The notes: generated from the sequence alone by a model not told the origin. Shown: positions 35,613 through 47,413, counted from the first letter of the stretch. The stretch: DNA of 64,000 nt from Miscanthus floridulus (GCF_019320115.1 NC_089597.1:115529401-115593400), one strand, 5' to 3'. Program-made: numbers and translations.

Positions 35613-38600
35613 TTAGGCTACGTCACTGCCATCCGTCTCACCAAACAGATCTATGTCGCCGGCTAGTTTCTTCGCTACGTCCTCCACCTCATCCTCTAGC
35701 TTCTGGGTCTCCGCATCGCTCAGCCCTTCAGCGAAACCGCCCCCTATCGACTGAACGTCGATGGTTGGGTAGTGGGACCGAGCAACCGCAAGGTCATAAG
35801 TAGCAACGGTTATAATGGCGTCGCGGTTGAAGATCTTGAAATTCTCCCACGCAGCCTTGCACTTCTGGATAATGGTATCTGACCCTTGCCTCCTACCGTC
35901 AAGTCGGGGTGCCGTTTCTGGGTCGACGCAGTCAAGCACTGGTTTGATTCCGGCAACTACGACGTCAAATTTGTTCCTCTGGGTACGGGCGTCTTGCTCC
36001 AACACATCGAATTGTGCCTTGACCCTCCGACGGTAGTCTGCATGCATTTTGAAGTTCCATCAGGGAAGACATTAACCTCAGCAGAAAACTCGACCATGGG
36101 GTACTCACCGTCTAGCTCCTCGGTCAGTTTGTTCGCTCACTCTGTCTCCTTTGCTTTCTCCTCCCGGAGTTGCTCGAGGGCCTGGCGCATTTGATCGAGC
36201 TCCGCGTCTTGTTCTACAAGTACATCATTCATCAACAAAAGTAATTGTATCCAACTATGTGAGGCATTTTTGTGGATCGAACGTACCTCTCTTCTCCTCA
36301 GAGACTTTTTGCAGCTTTTCCAATTGCTCAGAAGCATCTTTAAGTTGTGTAGAGGCAGTGATCAGCTGTTCGGACTTGCTCCGAAGTTGTTCTTTTGCAG
36401 TCGCTAGTTGTCCGGACAGGACCCCCTTCTGGTATTCTTGGTCCCGCGCGTTGGACTCGGCAAGGTCTCGCTCGCGCTGGGCCCTTTGAATATTCTTCTC
36501 CGAAAGGTTCATCGCCTCTTTGAGTTTTTTGTTCTCCTCGGCGAGAGGCTCCATCCTCTTAATCAACTGGTAACGGTGCTCGGTAGTTCGAGTTATCCCC
36601 TGGAAATGCACAATGACAATGACAGAAGGAAATAAATAATGACAATGAAGAATTTTTGGGATTCAGTATCAACCTCGATTTGTTTTACTACTCTGCCGAG
36701 GGTGGATTTTAGCCTCCTCATTTCTCTAGGGGTGTCCTCTTCCTCGACAACTACCACTTTATCACCACGCTTGCGAAGGATCCGGACGGATTGGGTTCAA
36801 GGCTCATCATGAACGATCTCCTCGACCTCGTCCTCCTCTTTCGCAGCAGTAGGGCTCACCGCAGGGGGGCTCTATGGCTAGACAGTGGGTCTGAGCATGA
36901 CTTGCGACCCCTTAGGGGGCACCGTTAGCTCCTTGGGCGCCCTGGTCTCGTCAACCCAGACTATGCTGCCTCGCTAGCCACTACAGTTTCAGCTCCTGAG
37001 GTTCCGACGCTACCCGACGTTGTTTCGGGTATTGTTGCCGAGCCGGCCTTTGCTGACGTTGATCCCTCACCATCTCTAGTTCCACATGCAGCAGTTGTTG
37101 TTTGTTCCACCAGTCACCGAGCATTGGGGGACCCTAACACGGGGGCGGCAGGCGCTACCTCTGCCTTAGGATTAGCTTGAGGCTGCTTGTCAGTCTGGGC
37201 GGGTGACTTCGGATTCTCCATGTGCCTTGCGCTGCATCAGAACATTTGGTAAATCACCCAAAAAAATAGAGGTCAAATGCAAAACAATAACAATATGAGA
37301 TTACTTACCGTTTGGTCTACCGGTGTGCTTTTTTGAATCGGCGAGGCCTATTCGAGCCCCCGGGTGCGGCTATGGGGTCAACCTCCATAGTATCGGGTGG
37401 AGGTCTATCCTCCTCTATAGTTGGCCTCTGCTCCGCTTATTGTTTCGGTGTTTGCTCCGTCTGTACCACCGGGTTTAGCTCCGTCTAATGCTCGGGGACT
37501 CCCATCGCCTACTGCTCGGGGACTTCATTGCTTCCCCTTGGTTGCTCCTCCACGCATGTTCTGCATGAAGTTGTTTGCATGCTTGGGGGAGGAGGAACTG
37601 TATTGTCATCGTCATCAGACCACTCCATCACCACGGCCCTCTGCGGACGGTTGGTCTGGTCGCCGCCTAGTGATATACCGCCCGGTTTGTGGGGAGCGGT
37701 CGTTGCTGTTTTCCTCTTCTTCTAGGCCAGGTCGTCTGCTGCTGCTCGTTTTCCCTGAGATTTCTCCGATAATGGGGGGACACACCGTATGATCAACATT
37801 CGAATCTCTGGATTCTGATGAGATACCAATGAAACTATCTTCAGAGTTTTCTGTTGGTCGGACGTCCACCGCTGGCGGCCATTCAACTCTCGACACGTCA
37901 GAAAAGTATACTGCTCTATCCTGCGAATGGATCTTTGCATAAGTAAGTCAGTTCCCTGCTCGGCGAATCGACAATTGAACAATGCAGGGCAAGATTATTA
38001 CCTGAGGAGGTGGGTTGGTACAGTTGAAGGCCTTTGTTTCTTTTGGTCAGCTAAATGAGGCACTGGAGGTGAATAGTTCTGTGGCGCGGCATATTACTTC
38101 TTTCCTTGATAGCCGCTTAGGTCTCTCCCGGGTTCCGTTGTCGTCGCCCTTGTAGTCAAAAGCAGGGTAGGCCCTTTCCTTGCAAGGCTGGACACGGCGT
38201 ACTATGAAGCTTGCCACCACAAGTTCACCTCTCAACTCCACCCTTTGAATCAAGTCAAGGAGCTCCTTCACTTGCTCCATATCGACACTCCTTGGTCTCT
38301 CCGACCAGCTTCTTTGGTTCTCCGGGATATGGTGAACGTCGCAGCAGATGACCGGGTGGTTCTGTTTCATGTAAAACCACTTGGCATTCTACCCTTTCAA
38401 GGAAGTGTTCAGTGGTACGCTGGTATAATCGCTGGCCATTCCATCCCGGAGCTGCAGATATACACCGCCGACCACCTTGGAGCCACCGACGCCTTTCTTC
38501 TTTAACCAAAATAAATGTCTAAAGAGGTTGAAGTGTGGAAGAATCCCAAGAAATGCCTCACAGAAGTGAATAAAGATTGAGATGTGTAGTATAGTGTTGG

Positions 38601-38916
38601 GGTGGAGATTGCACAGACTGATCGACCAAAATACCAACAGATCTCGCAAGAAAGGATGAACAGGGAACCCCAATCCTCGCCAAAAATAATCATCAAAGAC
38701 TACAACTTCGTCGGTGTTAGGCATTGGAAAGGGCTCACCAATGGCTGGACGCCATCCGTCGGTGACGCGGTCGGGAAGCACGCCCGTCGTCACCATTCTT
38801 TTGAGCTCCGCTTCTCCAGTGCGCGACGGCGTCCACTCTTCATCGCGGCTGGCTCCGTTTCCCACCTTCTTTGGGCTTATTTTCTTCGGGTTCGTGGCTC
38901 TCCTCTTTGGCGCCAT
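35613..38916 (-). pseudogene. Antisense ORF region of the Gypsy element, fragmented
   Basis: Minus-strand pieces: 38389-38916 (MAPKRRATNPKK..., with PNTDEVVVFDDYFWRGLGFP and PFLRDLLVFW), 38047-38370 (VELRGELVVASFIVRRVQPC), 36255-36611 and 36137-36337 (coiled coil rich in Glu/Lys/Gln) and 35613-36047 (a C-terminal piece ending DLFGETDGSDVA). The first piece resembles the protein family often labelled putative gypsy-type transposon domain, which recurs antisense in grass Tat elements. Function is unknown. Introns may exist between pieces; frames are also damaged. Confidence 0.7.
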
Positions 38917-39438
38917 CGCTCAAATCTAGATACGGTCTGGCGACGGCAGCGTTTGTGGCTGTGAATCTAGAGGTGTGGTGGCTGAGATGGAAGATGAAAT
39001 GGCAAAGTGGCAAAGGTGGGAGAATGGGGGGCGGCGATACTGTTACAAAGCACTTTCCCCACTTTTATGACTCAAGGGTTTTTGGGAAACCGTTCCTGCG
39101 AACTACGTCACTGTGATTTCTTCGATGCGCCAAATGGGCCGTTACATGGGCTTCCGCGCAAACCGAAGCCCACGGCGCTCATTTATCGCTGCCTTCAGTT
39201 TCTCCTCGCCTAAATATCACCGACTTCTCCACCATTTATTGAGGCTCAGTAACTGACACTGTCCAGCTGTTACTCTGATTTTTCCTCCACGGTTGGATTA
39301 CTCCTATAACTCCGCCTGCAGCTCGAGGACTGGCGGTCTTTTCCGTTGGTTTTAGGTTGTTTCTCTTTTTCTGACCCTGGCACCACGTGACTGCGTCACC
39401 TACTGTCAGGCTCGGGGGCTAAGTGGGCACACTTCACC

Positions 39439-40338
39439 TTACGGTGAATGTGCTGTGTGACTTTTTGTGGTGACTGTCTTGTTCCATGCCCATCCTCGCT
39501 CTTCGTTGAACACAACGTCACACGTCGTGCGCACACGCTGTGTCTTTGAGTCAAGGATGTGGTAGGCCTTCGAGCCCTCTACGTAGCCGATGAACACTCT
39601 TGGAGTGCTCCTGTCATCGAGCTTGCTGATGTGGCGCAAGTGGGAGACCGCCGGCTTGCGCCCATGCCAAGCCTCGTACGGCATCCTACCGTCAAACGCC
39701 TTGGTAGGCGAGCGATTGAGGATGTAGACGGCCAACACCACCGCTTGAGAAGGGCCTGAGCTATCCCCACAACCATCTGGTTACGCTGCTCGATGACACT
39801 ATTCTGCTGTGGGCTGTATAGCGTGGAGTAGTGGCGCTGAATGCCCTCATCAGCACAGTACGACGTGAATTCAGCCGCCGTGAATTTGCTGCTGTTGTCA
39901 ATGCACAGCACGTGTAGCTTGCGTCCGCACTCTACCTCCGCAGCAGCCTGTGAGTGCCTAATGGCGTCCCGTAGCCTCTCCCTTGCTACCGACCATCACC
40001 CACATGTAGTGGGAGAGGTCGTCGACGAGCAGCAGGAAGTAGCGTCGTCCTCTCGGTGTGGCCGATGTCACCGGGCCACATAAGCCCCCGTGCACAAGCT
40101 CAAGCCTCTCCTTGGCTCGAAAGCTCGCCCATTGGGGAAAGGGGAGTTGCCTCTGCTTCGTCAATACGCAGACGTCGTAGAGTTGCTCCACATGGTCAAG
40201 GCACGGCAGGCCTTGCACCATCTCCGTGGCATTGAGCCACTTCAAGGGCTCAAAGTGAAGGTGCCTGAAGCACTCGTGCCACTGCCACGCCTTGTCATCC
40301 CGACGAGCAGTGAGACAGAGGGGTTGTGCCACCTGCAC
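39439..40338 (-). pseudogene. Copia integrase, degenerate
   Basis: Pieces 39958-40338 (WHECFRHLHFEPLKWLN, then FLLLVDDLSHYMWV with the first catalytic Asp), 39579-39911 (LCIDNSSKFTAAEF, second Asp; QQNSVIEQRNQMV, Glu) and 39439-39741 (YILNRSPTKAF, RVFIGYVEGSKAYHILD). At least two frameshifts separate them. Coding stops at the Gypsy junction just after GWAWNKTV. Confidence 0.9.
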
Positions 40339-40353
40339 GTTAAGGACGTAGGG

Positions 40354-40827
40354 TCAATTTGTGCTTCTGGTTACCTTAGCAAGAAGGCGACGACGGCGAT
40401 CCCAAATCCTCTTGACTCCATCCTCAACCACCACGCGTGAACGGTTCTCATCCAGCTGTCCCAAGCTGATGATAGAGTTCCTCAATGCAGAGATGTAGTA
40501 GACTCCGGTGAGCAGCCTATGCTCACCAGACATGGCGGTGAAGATGACGGAGCCGACGCCCTTGATCTCCACACCGGAGGCATCCCCAAACTTGATGAAG
40601 CCTCGGACGCTAGAGTCAAGCTCGGTGAAGAACTCCCGTCGACCGGTCATGTGATGGGTGGCGCCGGTGTCGAGGCACCACCCGTCAGTCTTGTCATTGC
40701 TGGAGCCATCACCGAGGAGGGCGTGTGCTTTTGGCTCGTCAAGGTGGAGGAGAGCCGCTGCAGCCGGTGCCGCTGGAGGTAGCTCGATGCTTGCATGTGC
40801 CATAAATAGAGCCAGCTCCTCCTCCAC
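40354..40827 (-). pseudogene. Copia protease and gag-pre-integrase region
   Basis: WCLDTGATHHMTG (aspartic protease DTGA) and GVYYISALRNSIISLGQLDE are clear. The frame is open over 157 codons but joins neither gag nor integrase in frame. Confidence 0.92.
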
Positions 40828-41054
40828 CTATGCGACATGGGCCTGGCCGTGTCGTGGCTATCGATAGTCCTTGGCAGGGGTCGTCTCGTGCGGGCTTGTG
40901 CGTGCCGGCGGCGCCGCCCTGGGCGCCTCCGCGGGCATCACCCTCGGCACGTCCTCGCGCCCCGGCCTGGGCGTCTTTGCATGCCTTGCCACGCTTTACG
41001 GACGCCTATCGTGGAAGAAGGCTCCCCCTTCTTCCGGTCACCTTGGTAGGCAGC

Positions 41055-42212
41055 CTACTGCTCCCGAGTGAGAAGAAGCTTCCCGCCAGTGGTGATGGAC
41101 CCCGAGAGAGACTGTGGCTCATCGCTATCGATGACCTTGAGGCGACCTATCGCCTCCTCGATCGACATCGTGGAGAGATCCAGTAGGAACTCGATCGAGT
41201 GAGCCATCTGCTTGTACTTCTCGGAGACACAGCGGAAGAGCTTTTCGACAGCTCTCTCCTTACCGTAGATGTCATCGCCGAACTGCACCATCTTCTGCAA
41301 TAGAGTGTTGAGATGGAGAGCAAAGTCATCAACGTCCTCACCTGGCTTGAAGGCCAGGTTCTCCCACTCCTTGCGAAGTGCCTGCAGTGTGGACTTGCGG
41401 GTGCGGTCGCTGCCAATGCGTGTCACAGCGATGGCGTCCCAAGCCTCCTTGGCAGTCCGCTTGTTGATAAGCGAGAACTGCATCTCGGGCGGGACTGTAG
41501 TGATGAGGGCATCCAGCGTCCGTCGATCCTGGTCATAGTCGACGTTGCCATACCGGACTGCCTCCCACATGTGTCGCACCTGGAGCTTTACCCGCATCAC
41601 CGCAGCCCACTCGACGTAGTTGGTCTTAGTGAGGGTAGGCCACCCACCGCCGGGGCCGACGTCCCTAACAATAGCCTGGAGCCCGTGGTAACCACGGTAC
41701 TGATTCGGGGAGAGAGAGCCACATTGCCTATGAAGGCCACGCTCTCCATCGACTCGTCCGCCACCGTTACCGTGCACGCCTCCTCCAGGAGCGCCACCGC
41801 CGTGCGCGCCTCCTCTAGGAGCGCCGCCGACGCGTCCGTGCCTGTCTGGACTGCCGTCGCGCTCGTGGGCGTGCGCGGCTGCCCACTGCACCGCCCGCGC
41901 TCGCGCTACCTCCTTCCCAAGCAGCTCGAGGTCCGCGTCGGCGCTGTCGTCAGCAGAAACAGAGCTGCTGATGCTGCCGCGCAGAGCCTCGACCTCTGCT
42001 GCCGCCGCACGTGCTGCATCCGCCTCCGCTCTGGCTGCTGTCAGCTCCGCCGCTGCCAGTCTCGACGCCCTTGCCGTCGCCGCAGCGGTCTCTACCGCCG
42101 CCGCAGCGGTCTCTGTCGCCGCTCGCTCGCATTCCTCTACCGCGGTAAGTTCGGCCTCCTGCCGACGCCACGTGCTCGAGGCGACCGAGCGCTGAGACTG
42201 CCCTGTGGACAT
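41055..42212 (-). CDS. Copia gag, open over 385 codons
   Basis: The N-terminal half is an Ala/Glu-rich coiled-coil-like stretch; then WPTLTKTNYVEWAAVMRV, KEAWDAI and VEKLFRCVSEKY, matching the UBN2/gag polypeptide of plant Copia elements. The start MSTGQSQRSVASS lies about 190 bp downstream of the 5' LTR (42399). I do not see an intact CCHC zinc knuckle in the sequence that follows (40830-41050), so gag may be truncated. Confidence 0.88.
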   Translation of the reverse strand: MSTGQSQRSVASSTWRRQEAELTAVEECERAATETAAAAVETAAATARASRLAAAELTAARAEADAARAAAAEVEALRGSISSSVSADDSADADLELLGKEVARARAVQWAAAHAHERDGSPDRHGRVGGAPRGGAHGGGAPGGGVHGNGGGRVDGERGLHRQCGSLSPNQYRGYHGLQAIVRDVGPGGGWPTLTKTNYVEWAAVMRVKLQVRHMWEAVRYGNVDYDQDRRTLDALITTVPPEMQFSLINKRTAKEAWDAIAVTRIGSDRTRKSTLQALRKEWENLAFKPGEDVDDFALHLNTLLQKMVQFGDDIYGKERAVEKLFRCVSEKYKQMAHSIEFLLDLSTMSIEEAIGRLKVIDSDEPQSLSGSITTGGKLLLTREQ

Positions 42213-42398
42213 GACGCGCTATCGGGGGCTGCTGCGTGGGGAGAGGGCTGCTTCAGACGAGCTCGTCTGCGTAGAGGGAGAGGAGTGAGCAGGAGCGGGC
42301 GGAGTTGCTGCTGCTCCCAGCTGGGGCTGTTGAGAGGCTGGGAAAGGAGATGAGCAAGAGATGCTCAGGCTACAGGATAGTACGGCTTCGATACTAGT

Positions 42399-42755
42399 TG
42401 TTAGTCGTTGAATTCTTATTCTTGGTGGTAGCAGAATTTTTACTCTCATCGAGAGAGGATGACACTAGGAGTTGGAACAATTTTCTGGTTTATTTCTCAC
42501 ACAAATGTTATGCCAACCTGAGAGGTTGGGGATACATATTTATAGGCTGCTAGCCAATCAAGCATATGCCAAGATGCCAAGCATATGCTGTCATAAATGT
42601 TGTCCTAAAACAGATGTTGTCCTAGATGTTAAGATGCTGTCCTAGATACTAAGATGTTGTCATAGCCAGTCAAGGATGCTGTCCTTGATGGGCAGCAAGA
42701 CCACCATATGCTGCAGCCCCACAAAGACCAGCCAACACATAGACTTATCCCATCA
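42399..42755 (-). repeat. Copia 5' LTR (right in window), 357 bp
   Basis: It matches the left LTR from TGTTAGTCGTTGAATTCTTA to CTTATCCCATCA, lacking the expanded internal repeats of the left copy. Several transitions separate the two LTRs, so the insertion is not very recent. Confidence 0.93.
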
Positions 42756-43825
42756 TATCGGTTGCAAATTTATTTCGTAGAGCAAGATGTACTGTATGCT
42801 ACACTAATGTTTGTCTGATCTCGCTGAATCTAGTAGAACTCTCACAACATTGAAGGAAACAGTTTGGGATTTGGGTAATTTGATCCTTACAAATCTGAGA
42901 TTTGGATACAATAAATCAAATGAGATTTAGCTGCATTTGGATGTGTTTATTACTTTCGTTGATAAGCGATAATACTTCTCATCTGCTCTGCTGAACAAAG
43001 TACCTTGTAAAGATCTGTGCTGGAAGAAGTAAGTGTCTGCCAAATTCATACATGTTGCCTGTAGATGGCTTTACTAGTAGAACCTGCAGAACAGACATCT
43101 TCTGGAGAACCAGCATCACTTGGGTATTTCAATCGCTCGCATTGCATACAATTCTGTAGTTCTCAGTTGAGACAATTGTATCACAATTCAATCTGAATAT
43201 TTCTTCCGTGCTGACTAGCAAACCTCAATACTAGAAAGCCACACTTCATTTATTTTCGTATATCTATAATTCTATATGGGGATATACTCTCAAGTCCCAA
43301 CTATATGCTGCACACACTTAGCGATGTACACTACTTCTGTAACATCAGATCTACAATAACAACAACAACAAAGTCTTTAAATCCCAAACAAGTTGAGGTA
43401 GGCTAGAGTTGAAACCCAGCAGAAGCCATCAAGATTCAGACACGTGAATTTATTAACCTTAAAATGAATAACCCATACATTTGGTGTCAAACTACTAGAC
43501 TAATAATACACAAACATATCATGTTTTGGTTCATCTATGCGTGATGTATAATAACTATATCTGTGAGCACCCTCCACGTGGCATATGAAGATATATGTTT
43601 TTCCAGGTTTCAGCTTCTTGTGACTGGTGCCGAGTTGAATGAGCTAAACTTACTGTACAGACAGCTGTTCACACCCATAACATTTCATAATCTGCAAAAA
43701 GATAACATTAAGATAGGAGGTGAGCATATTAGCATGCATTCGCACAGATCATGGGAATTTTTGCAGTGCTCGAGAAAAAAGAAGAGAAACCACTACTTAA
43801 ATTTGCTGCTGACAAACCTGAATCA
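42756..43825. other. Region downstream of the RING-CH gene
   Basis: AT-rich, presumably including the RING-CH 3' UTR at its right end. Apart from the LINE tail at 43349-43449, I recognise nothing coding. Confidence 0.5.
43349..43449 (-). mobile_element. RTE LINE 3'-tail fragment
   Basis: AACAACAACAAAGTCTTTAAATCCCAAACAAG...GTAGGCTAGAGTTGAAACCC matches the 3' UTR of the LINE copies at 17772-18874 and 53172-56406. Only about 100 bp is present, an extreme 5' truncation. Confidence 0.85.
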
Positions 43826-46800
43826 TCATACAGCATTGTTCCCAGAATTTGGATCGTGCCCTTGCTGAGCACCATCGTTGTCATTTGCACCATCATTCCC
43901 AGATTCTTGATGCTGTGCAGCATTGGCAGCCTGCTGAGCCAAACGGTGATTCCTCCTAGCTCTCCACCTCAAATACTCTACTAGCAGAGAGTTCGTACTA
44001 ATAGCAATACCGAACCCAGTGAATGAGGAGAGTAAGACTGCAAGGACTGGATTCACTCTCAACTGCATGTGATCACAAGACAATAATCAGCATCACACAA
44101 ACACTTATCTGCAACAGATGTCACCCAAGAGGAGTTTCCTACCACATTGTAGAAGATATGAGCAAACAGGATAACGATAACAAACTGGAATGAAGCATAG
44201 GCCCATAGATAGCTCTTCGACACTGTTGGAGAAAACAAAAGATGGGTTTTACACTTAAACATGAAGTGAGAAGAGAAGTTCACCCAGTGCAGAGAGCTCC
44301 CGCTCTGTACGGGGTCTGGGGAAGGGTGTCAGTGGCAAGCCTTACCCTCGCCTGTGCAATGCGAGGAGACCGCAACTCGAACCCGGGACCTTCCAGTCAC
44401 AGGCGGTAAGACTCTACCGCTTGCACCAGGCCCACCCTTCACAAGAGAAGTTCACCAAATAACATAAATTCAACCCTAAGAGAAAAAAACAGGTGCTAGT
44501 TATCTGCACAAATACTTAAATCAAGTACGCTGTTTCCTTAGCACTTGTTACAGATGGGGGGCGGATAATGGTGAAGTACTATATCTTAAGTCTCTAATCT
44601 CTTACTAAACACTGAAATGACTTCTACCTTTCTCTATAAAATAACTAGTTTTTTTTTACACTGCAAATGTTTATTATAACAGCATGAAGGGTAAATGATG
44701 AGGGTACAATTGATCACCCATAGTTGATGCTATCATTGAAGAAAGGAGGCCTAACACGCATGAGAAAGGCAATGAAATTGCCAGTGCACGTGACTGCAAA
44801 TTAGTAACCTGTTCCAATGAAAGACAATGTTACAAAAGAATCGGAAAGAGAAGTACAGTTGAACATTCAAATGCACTAGTAAATGAAGTAAGCAAGGGAC
44901 ACAAACCAGAAGTTGTTCCAAGAAACAGAAGTACGCAAGCATGCTAACCATCACCAGAATTGGAATGTCCTGCCAAAATCTGTTAGGAACTGAAGTCAGA
45001 TTGTACCAAGCATGCAAACCCATCAAGAAAGAAAACAAAAACAATACAGTTGTATCTCCATATCATGATAGCAGTAAAAACATCATAGGTCCATCAATGT
45101 AGCATGATAGAACCCTCTCCGTCTCCCTCTCTCAACTATCTTTGACTTATTTTATTTTTTGGACAAAGCTAATCTTACCTGTATTGTTGAGCTGCTCTCT
45201 GCTGAGCAGCATTTGCTACCCGCCTGTTTGCAGTTTGAGTTGGTATTCTCAGTAACGTCACTGGCAGATTCTGAACTTCTTGTTTGCAGACATCACATAT
45301 CTTATTTCCCTTGATGCTAAACCATTTGACAGCACAATCTTGGTGTGCAAGGGCAAGTTCTCCTTTGCAGCTGCACTCCATTTTAAGTGTTTCCCCTCCT
45401 TCGTTGAGCTCAACAAAACAAATTCTGCAGACTGCCTCTTCTTCAGGAATATCTTCACCTCCATCTTCAGGGACTGTCAGGAACTCAAAAATGTACTCAG
45501 ATGAGCACATGGTGCTTTTTCGAAGCAAGATTCAATTTGTGTAGTTATCATAGTAGAGGATTGTAAGAGTTTATACCATCGATTGTTTCTTCAACTACAT
45601 CGTTCGATGTGGTTGCATCGACTGGCACAGGTCGTGGGGTTGTTGGAATCACACGGATGACGCCTATTGAATCTGCCCTCCTCAAACTTCTGTTTTTGCG
45701 ATTTCCTGGTACTGAAAGTGAACGCCTAATTTTTGCTTCAACTCCTTCATTCTGTTAGTAGTGTAAAAAACATCTTAATGCACTGGGAGTAGACTATTTA
45801 GCATTACCTGGTTTCATGTAAAAAGGTATTTAAGTAGCATTTATGGGCATAGCTAAGCAGGAAAATATATGTACTTACAGATGTAGTTGGCAGGGTATCT
45901 AATTGATTTGCAGGAGATGCAGCCTTGTCAGTAGTTCCTACAGGCGTGACTGGAAGAGAATGGGTCCTTTTTGCCGATAATGAGCTAATGACCTTTCTAA
46001 AAGAAAATGATCTTGCTGTGGTTGGGTTATTCTGCTGCCCTTCAGATGACGTCCCAGGATTTAGAAGGACCACTCGATCACCTTCCTGGGCTGAACTCCT
46101 TGCTCTGAAACTGTTCTGAGGATTGATGTTCTTGATAGATGATTTTGTTCTCGTTGAATTAGGTCTCGGTGGCAAACCCACTCTCGTTGAACTGGGGCTG
46201 GGGGATATAGTAACTCTTGTCGAAGTAGGTACACTGGTATCCAAGGTCCTAGCTGGTATTTGCAAAGAAAGGTTTGGCCTTCGCGAATTATGCCCAGGTG
46301 TAGTTTGGGCATTGCCATCCTGAAATGGTGCCTACACAGTCAAGTAGAAAATACATCCAGCAACCGTGGTCAAATAAGCCAGATAAAACTTGGTAAATGA
46401 GTGAGACGAAAAGAAGAGGAATCCCCATGACTTCCATGAAAGAGGGGCTTCATTTACCCATGACACCTCATCTAACTCATGGGATTCATCACTCCTCTCA
46501 TTCTCGATTATGAACAGATGGAGTGACAACATCTGACTGCTCCTTCAGGCACAGCTGTATGCTGTATGCCCCCCGGAGTCTAAATTTACATGTCGACAAA
46601 AGAAAGGAAACTCAAAAGGAACGAAACTGAAACATGGCCATCAAATCTTCTATTGGTATCCCTAATTCCTATTGTCTGATTGTGGCATAACCACATGGAC
46701 ATATCGTAAATTTAAAATGCTAGTTTCTTTAAGGTGTAATCTAGAGAATTCATGTGGTAAGATGCTGAATCTGGCCTGGTATTACATTAGTCAGAACATG

Positions 46801-47413
46801 TTGAGCTAAATATACACGCAATTGAATTCTACAACTATACTTGTGGTGACATAATCACAGAGTTACTTAGTACATGGAAATTTAGAAAAGTGATACACTA
46901 CATCAGTTAAGTCAGAAAGGTAAAGGGCCTCAAAATAGAATCTAGTCCAATTTTAGCTCATGTGACACAGTGGCAGTACAAGGAAGTCAAGTTAGGCGAA
47001 CAAGAACAATCTATCACTGCCGAGCGAAAACTGCCTGATGAAGCAAAGCAGGAAATATCCGATCTTCTGGTCCTAATCTAGTTTGCCAAAAAAAGAAAAA
47101 AAGAGAAGACGAAAAAAAAAACGAAGCACAAAATCGCAGAACAAAGATTGGTCCAGCTCGGCCATAATTCACCAGCAAAGGTCGCATCTTTGGAGTTGTA
47201 GATGTAAAGTTTAAACCCAAGCAGATGAGAACAAGTAGGTGGTAATCGGTGCCGCGTAGTCTTCGCACGGGAAGCAAGGAATTGGCAGAGCACGAGCCAA
47301 AAACTGTGCGAGAAATGGAGAGGGGAAATCTCAGGGGAGTAGGGCGAAGCAGGGCGTATGAATCTCACCGCGTGATCACCGGAGTCCGGGGACGGCCCCT
47401 CAGCGTTCTCCAT
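43826..47413 (-). CDS. Membrane RING-CH (RINGv, MARCH-like) E3 ubiquitin ligase
   Basis: Eight exons: 47369-47413, 45879-46331, 45577-45751, 45179-45473, 44907-44979, 44718-44793, 44143-44222, 43826-44062; phases join to 477 residues. Residues 1-225 are Ser/Thr/Pro/Arg-rich and probably disordered. Exon 4 holds the C4HC3 [42 protein letters not shown] (about residues 240-287). Exons 5-8 encode four hydrophobic segments ([72 protein letters not shown]), then a Gln/Asn/Gly-rich tail. Known of the family: E3 ligases on endomembranes that ubiquitinate membrane proteins; the substrate here is unknown. Intron 6 carries a SINE. A GA/CT microsatellite (47452-47474) lies in the 5' leader. No defect is visible. 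Confidence 0.93.
44285..44442 (-). mobile_element. Au-like SINE in an intron of the RING-CH gene
   Basis: The minus strand shows a tRNA-like head: GGCCTGGTGCAAGCGGTAGA (A-box region) and CCCGGGTTCGAGTTGCGGTC (B box GGTTCGA), followed by the GGTAAGGCTTGCC and CCCTTCCCCAGACCCC body of the Au family. Perfect 14-bp duplications AAGAGAAGTTCACC flank it (44271-44284, 44443-44456). Confidence 0.95.

Larger units (their letters stand above)
27681..39478 (+). mobile_element. Gypsy (Ty3, Tat-type) retrotransposon nested in Copia; 3' LTR not found
   Basis: Opposite orientation to its Copia host. Order: 5' LTR 27681-28153, tRNA-primer-like sequence TTGGCGCGCTAGGTAGGGG directly after, gag, protease, RT, RNase H, integrase with a GPY-type end (to 34453), a minisatellite, then a long 3' region with antisense coding. 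The order RT-RNase H-integrase defines Gypsy; an antisense ORF downstream of pol is known in Tat-lineage elements (Grande, RIRE2 type). A purine tract (GGCTCGGGGGCTAAG, 39409-39423) stands where the 3' LTR should start, but no second copy of the LTR follows before Copia integrase coding resumes near 39478. The right boundary is uncertain by tens of bases. Confidence 0.88.
24672..42755 (-). mobile_element. Copia (Ty1-type) LTR retrotransposon carrying nested insertions
   Basis: Both LTRs are present and the whole is flanked by the 5-bp duplication TATCG (24667-24671 and 42756-42760). In minus-strand order: 5' LTR 42399-42755, a degenerate initiator-Met primer site beside it (42386-42398), gag, protease, integrase, reverse transcriptase, RNase H, a purine tract (AGGGGGAGAATGA sense, near 25098-25110), then 3' LTR 24672-25097. 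Removing the hAT (553 bp) and Gypsy (about 11.7 kb) inserts leaves about 5.8 kb, normal for plant Copia. The order protease-integrase-RT-RNase H defines Copia. Stops and frameshifts in each domain show it is inactive. Confidence 0.95.

Noticed and set aside
41313..42353. 346-codon plus-strand frame, one of the longest in the window
   Set aside because: Lies antisense to the Copia gag, rich in Arg/Ser/Ala from GC bias, and extends past the gag start toward the LTR; no known domain.
44340..44440. tRNA-like A and B boxes
   Set aside because: Part of the Au-like SINE; it cannot fold as a complete tRNA and has SINE body and target duplications.
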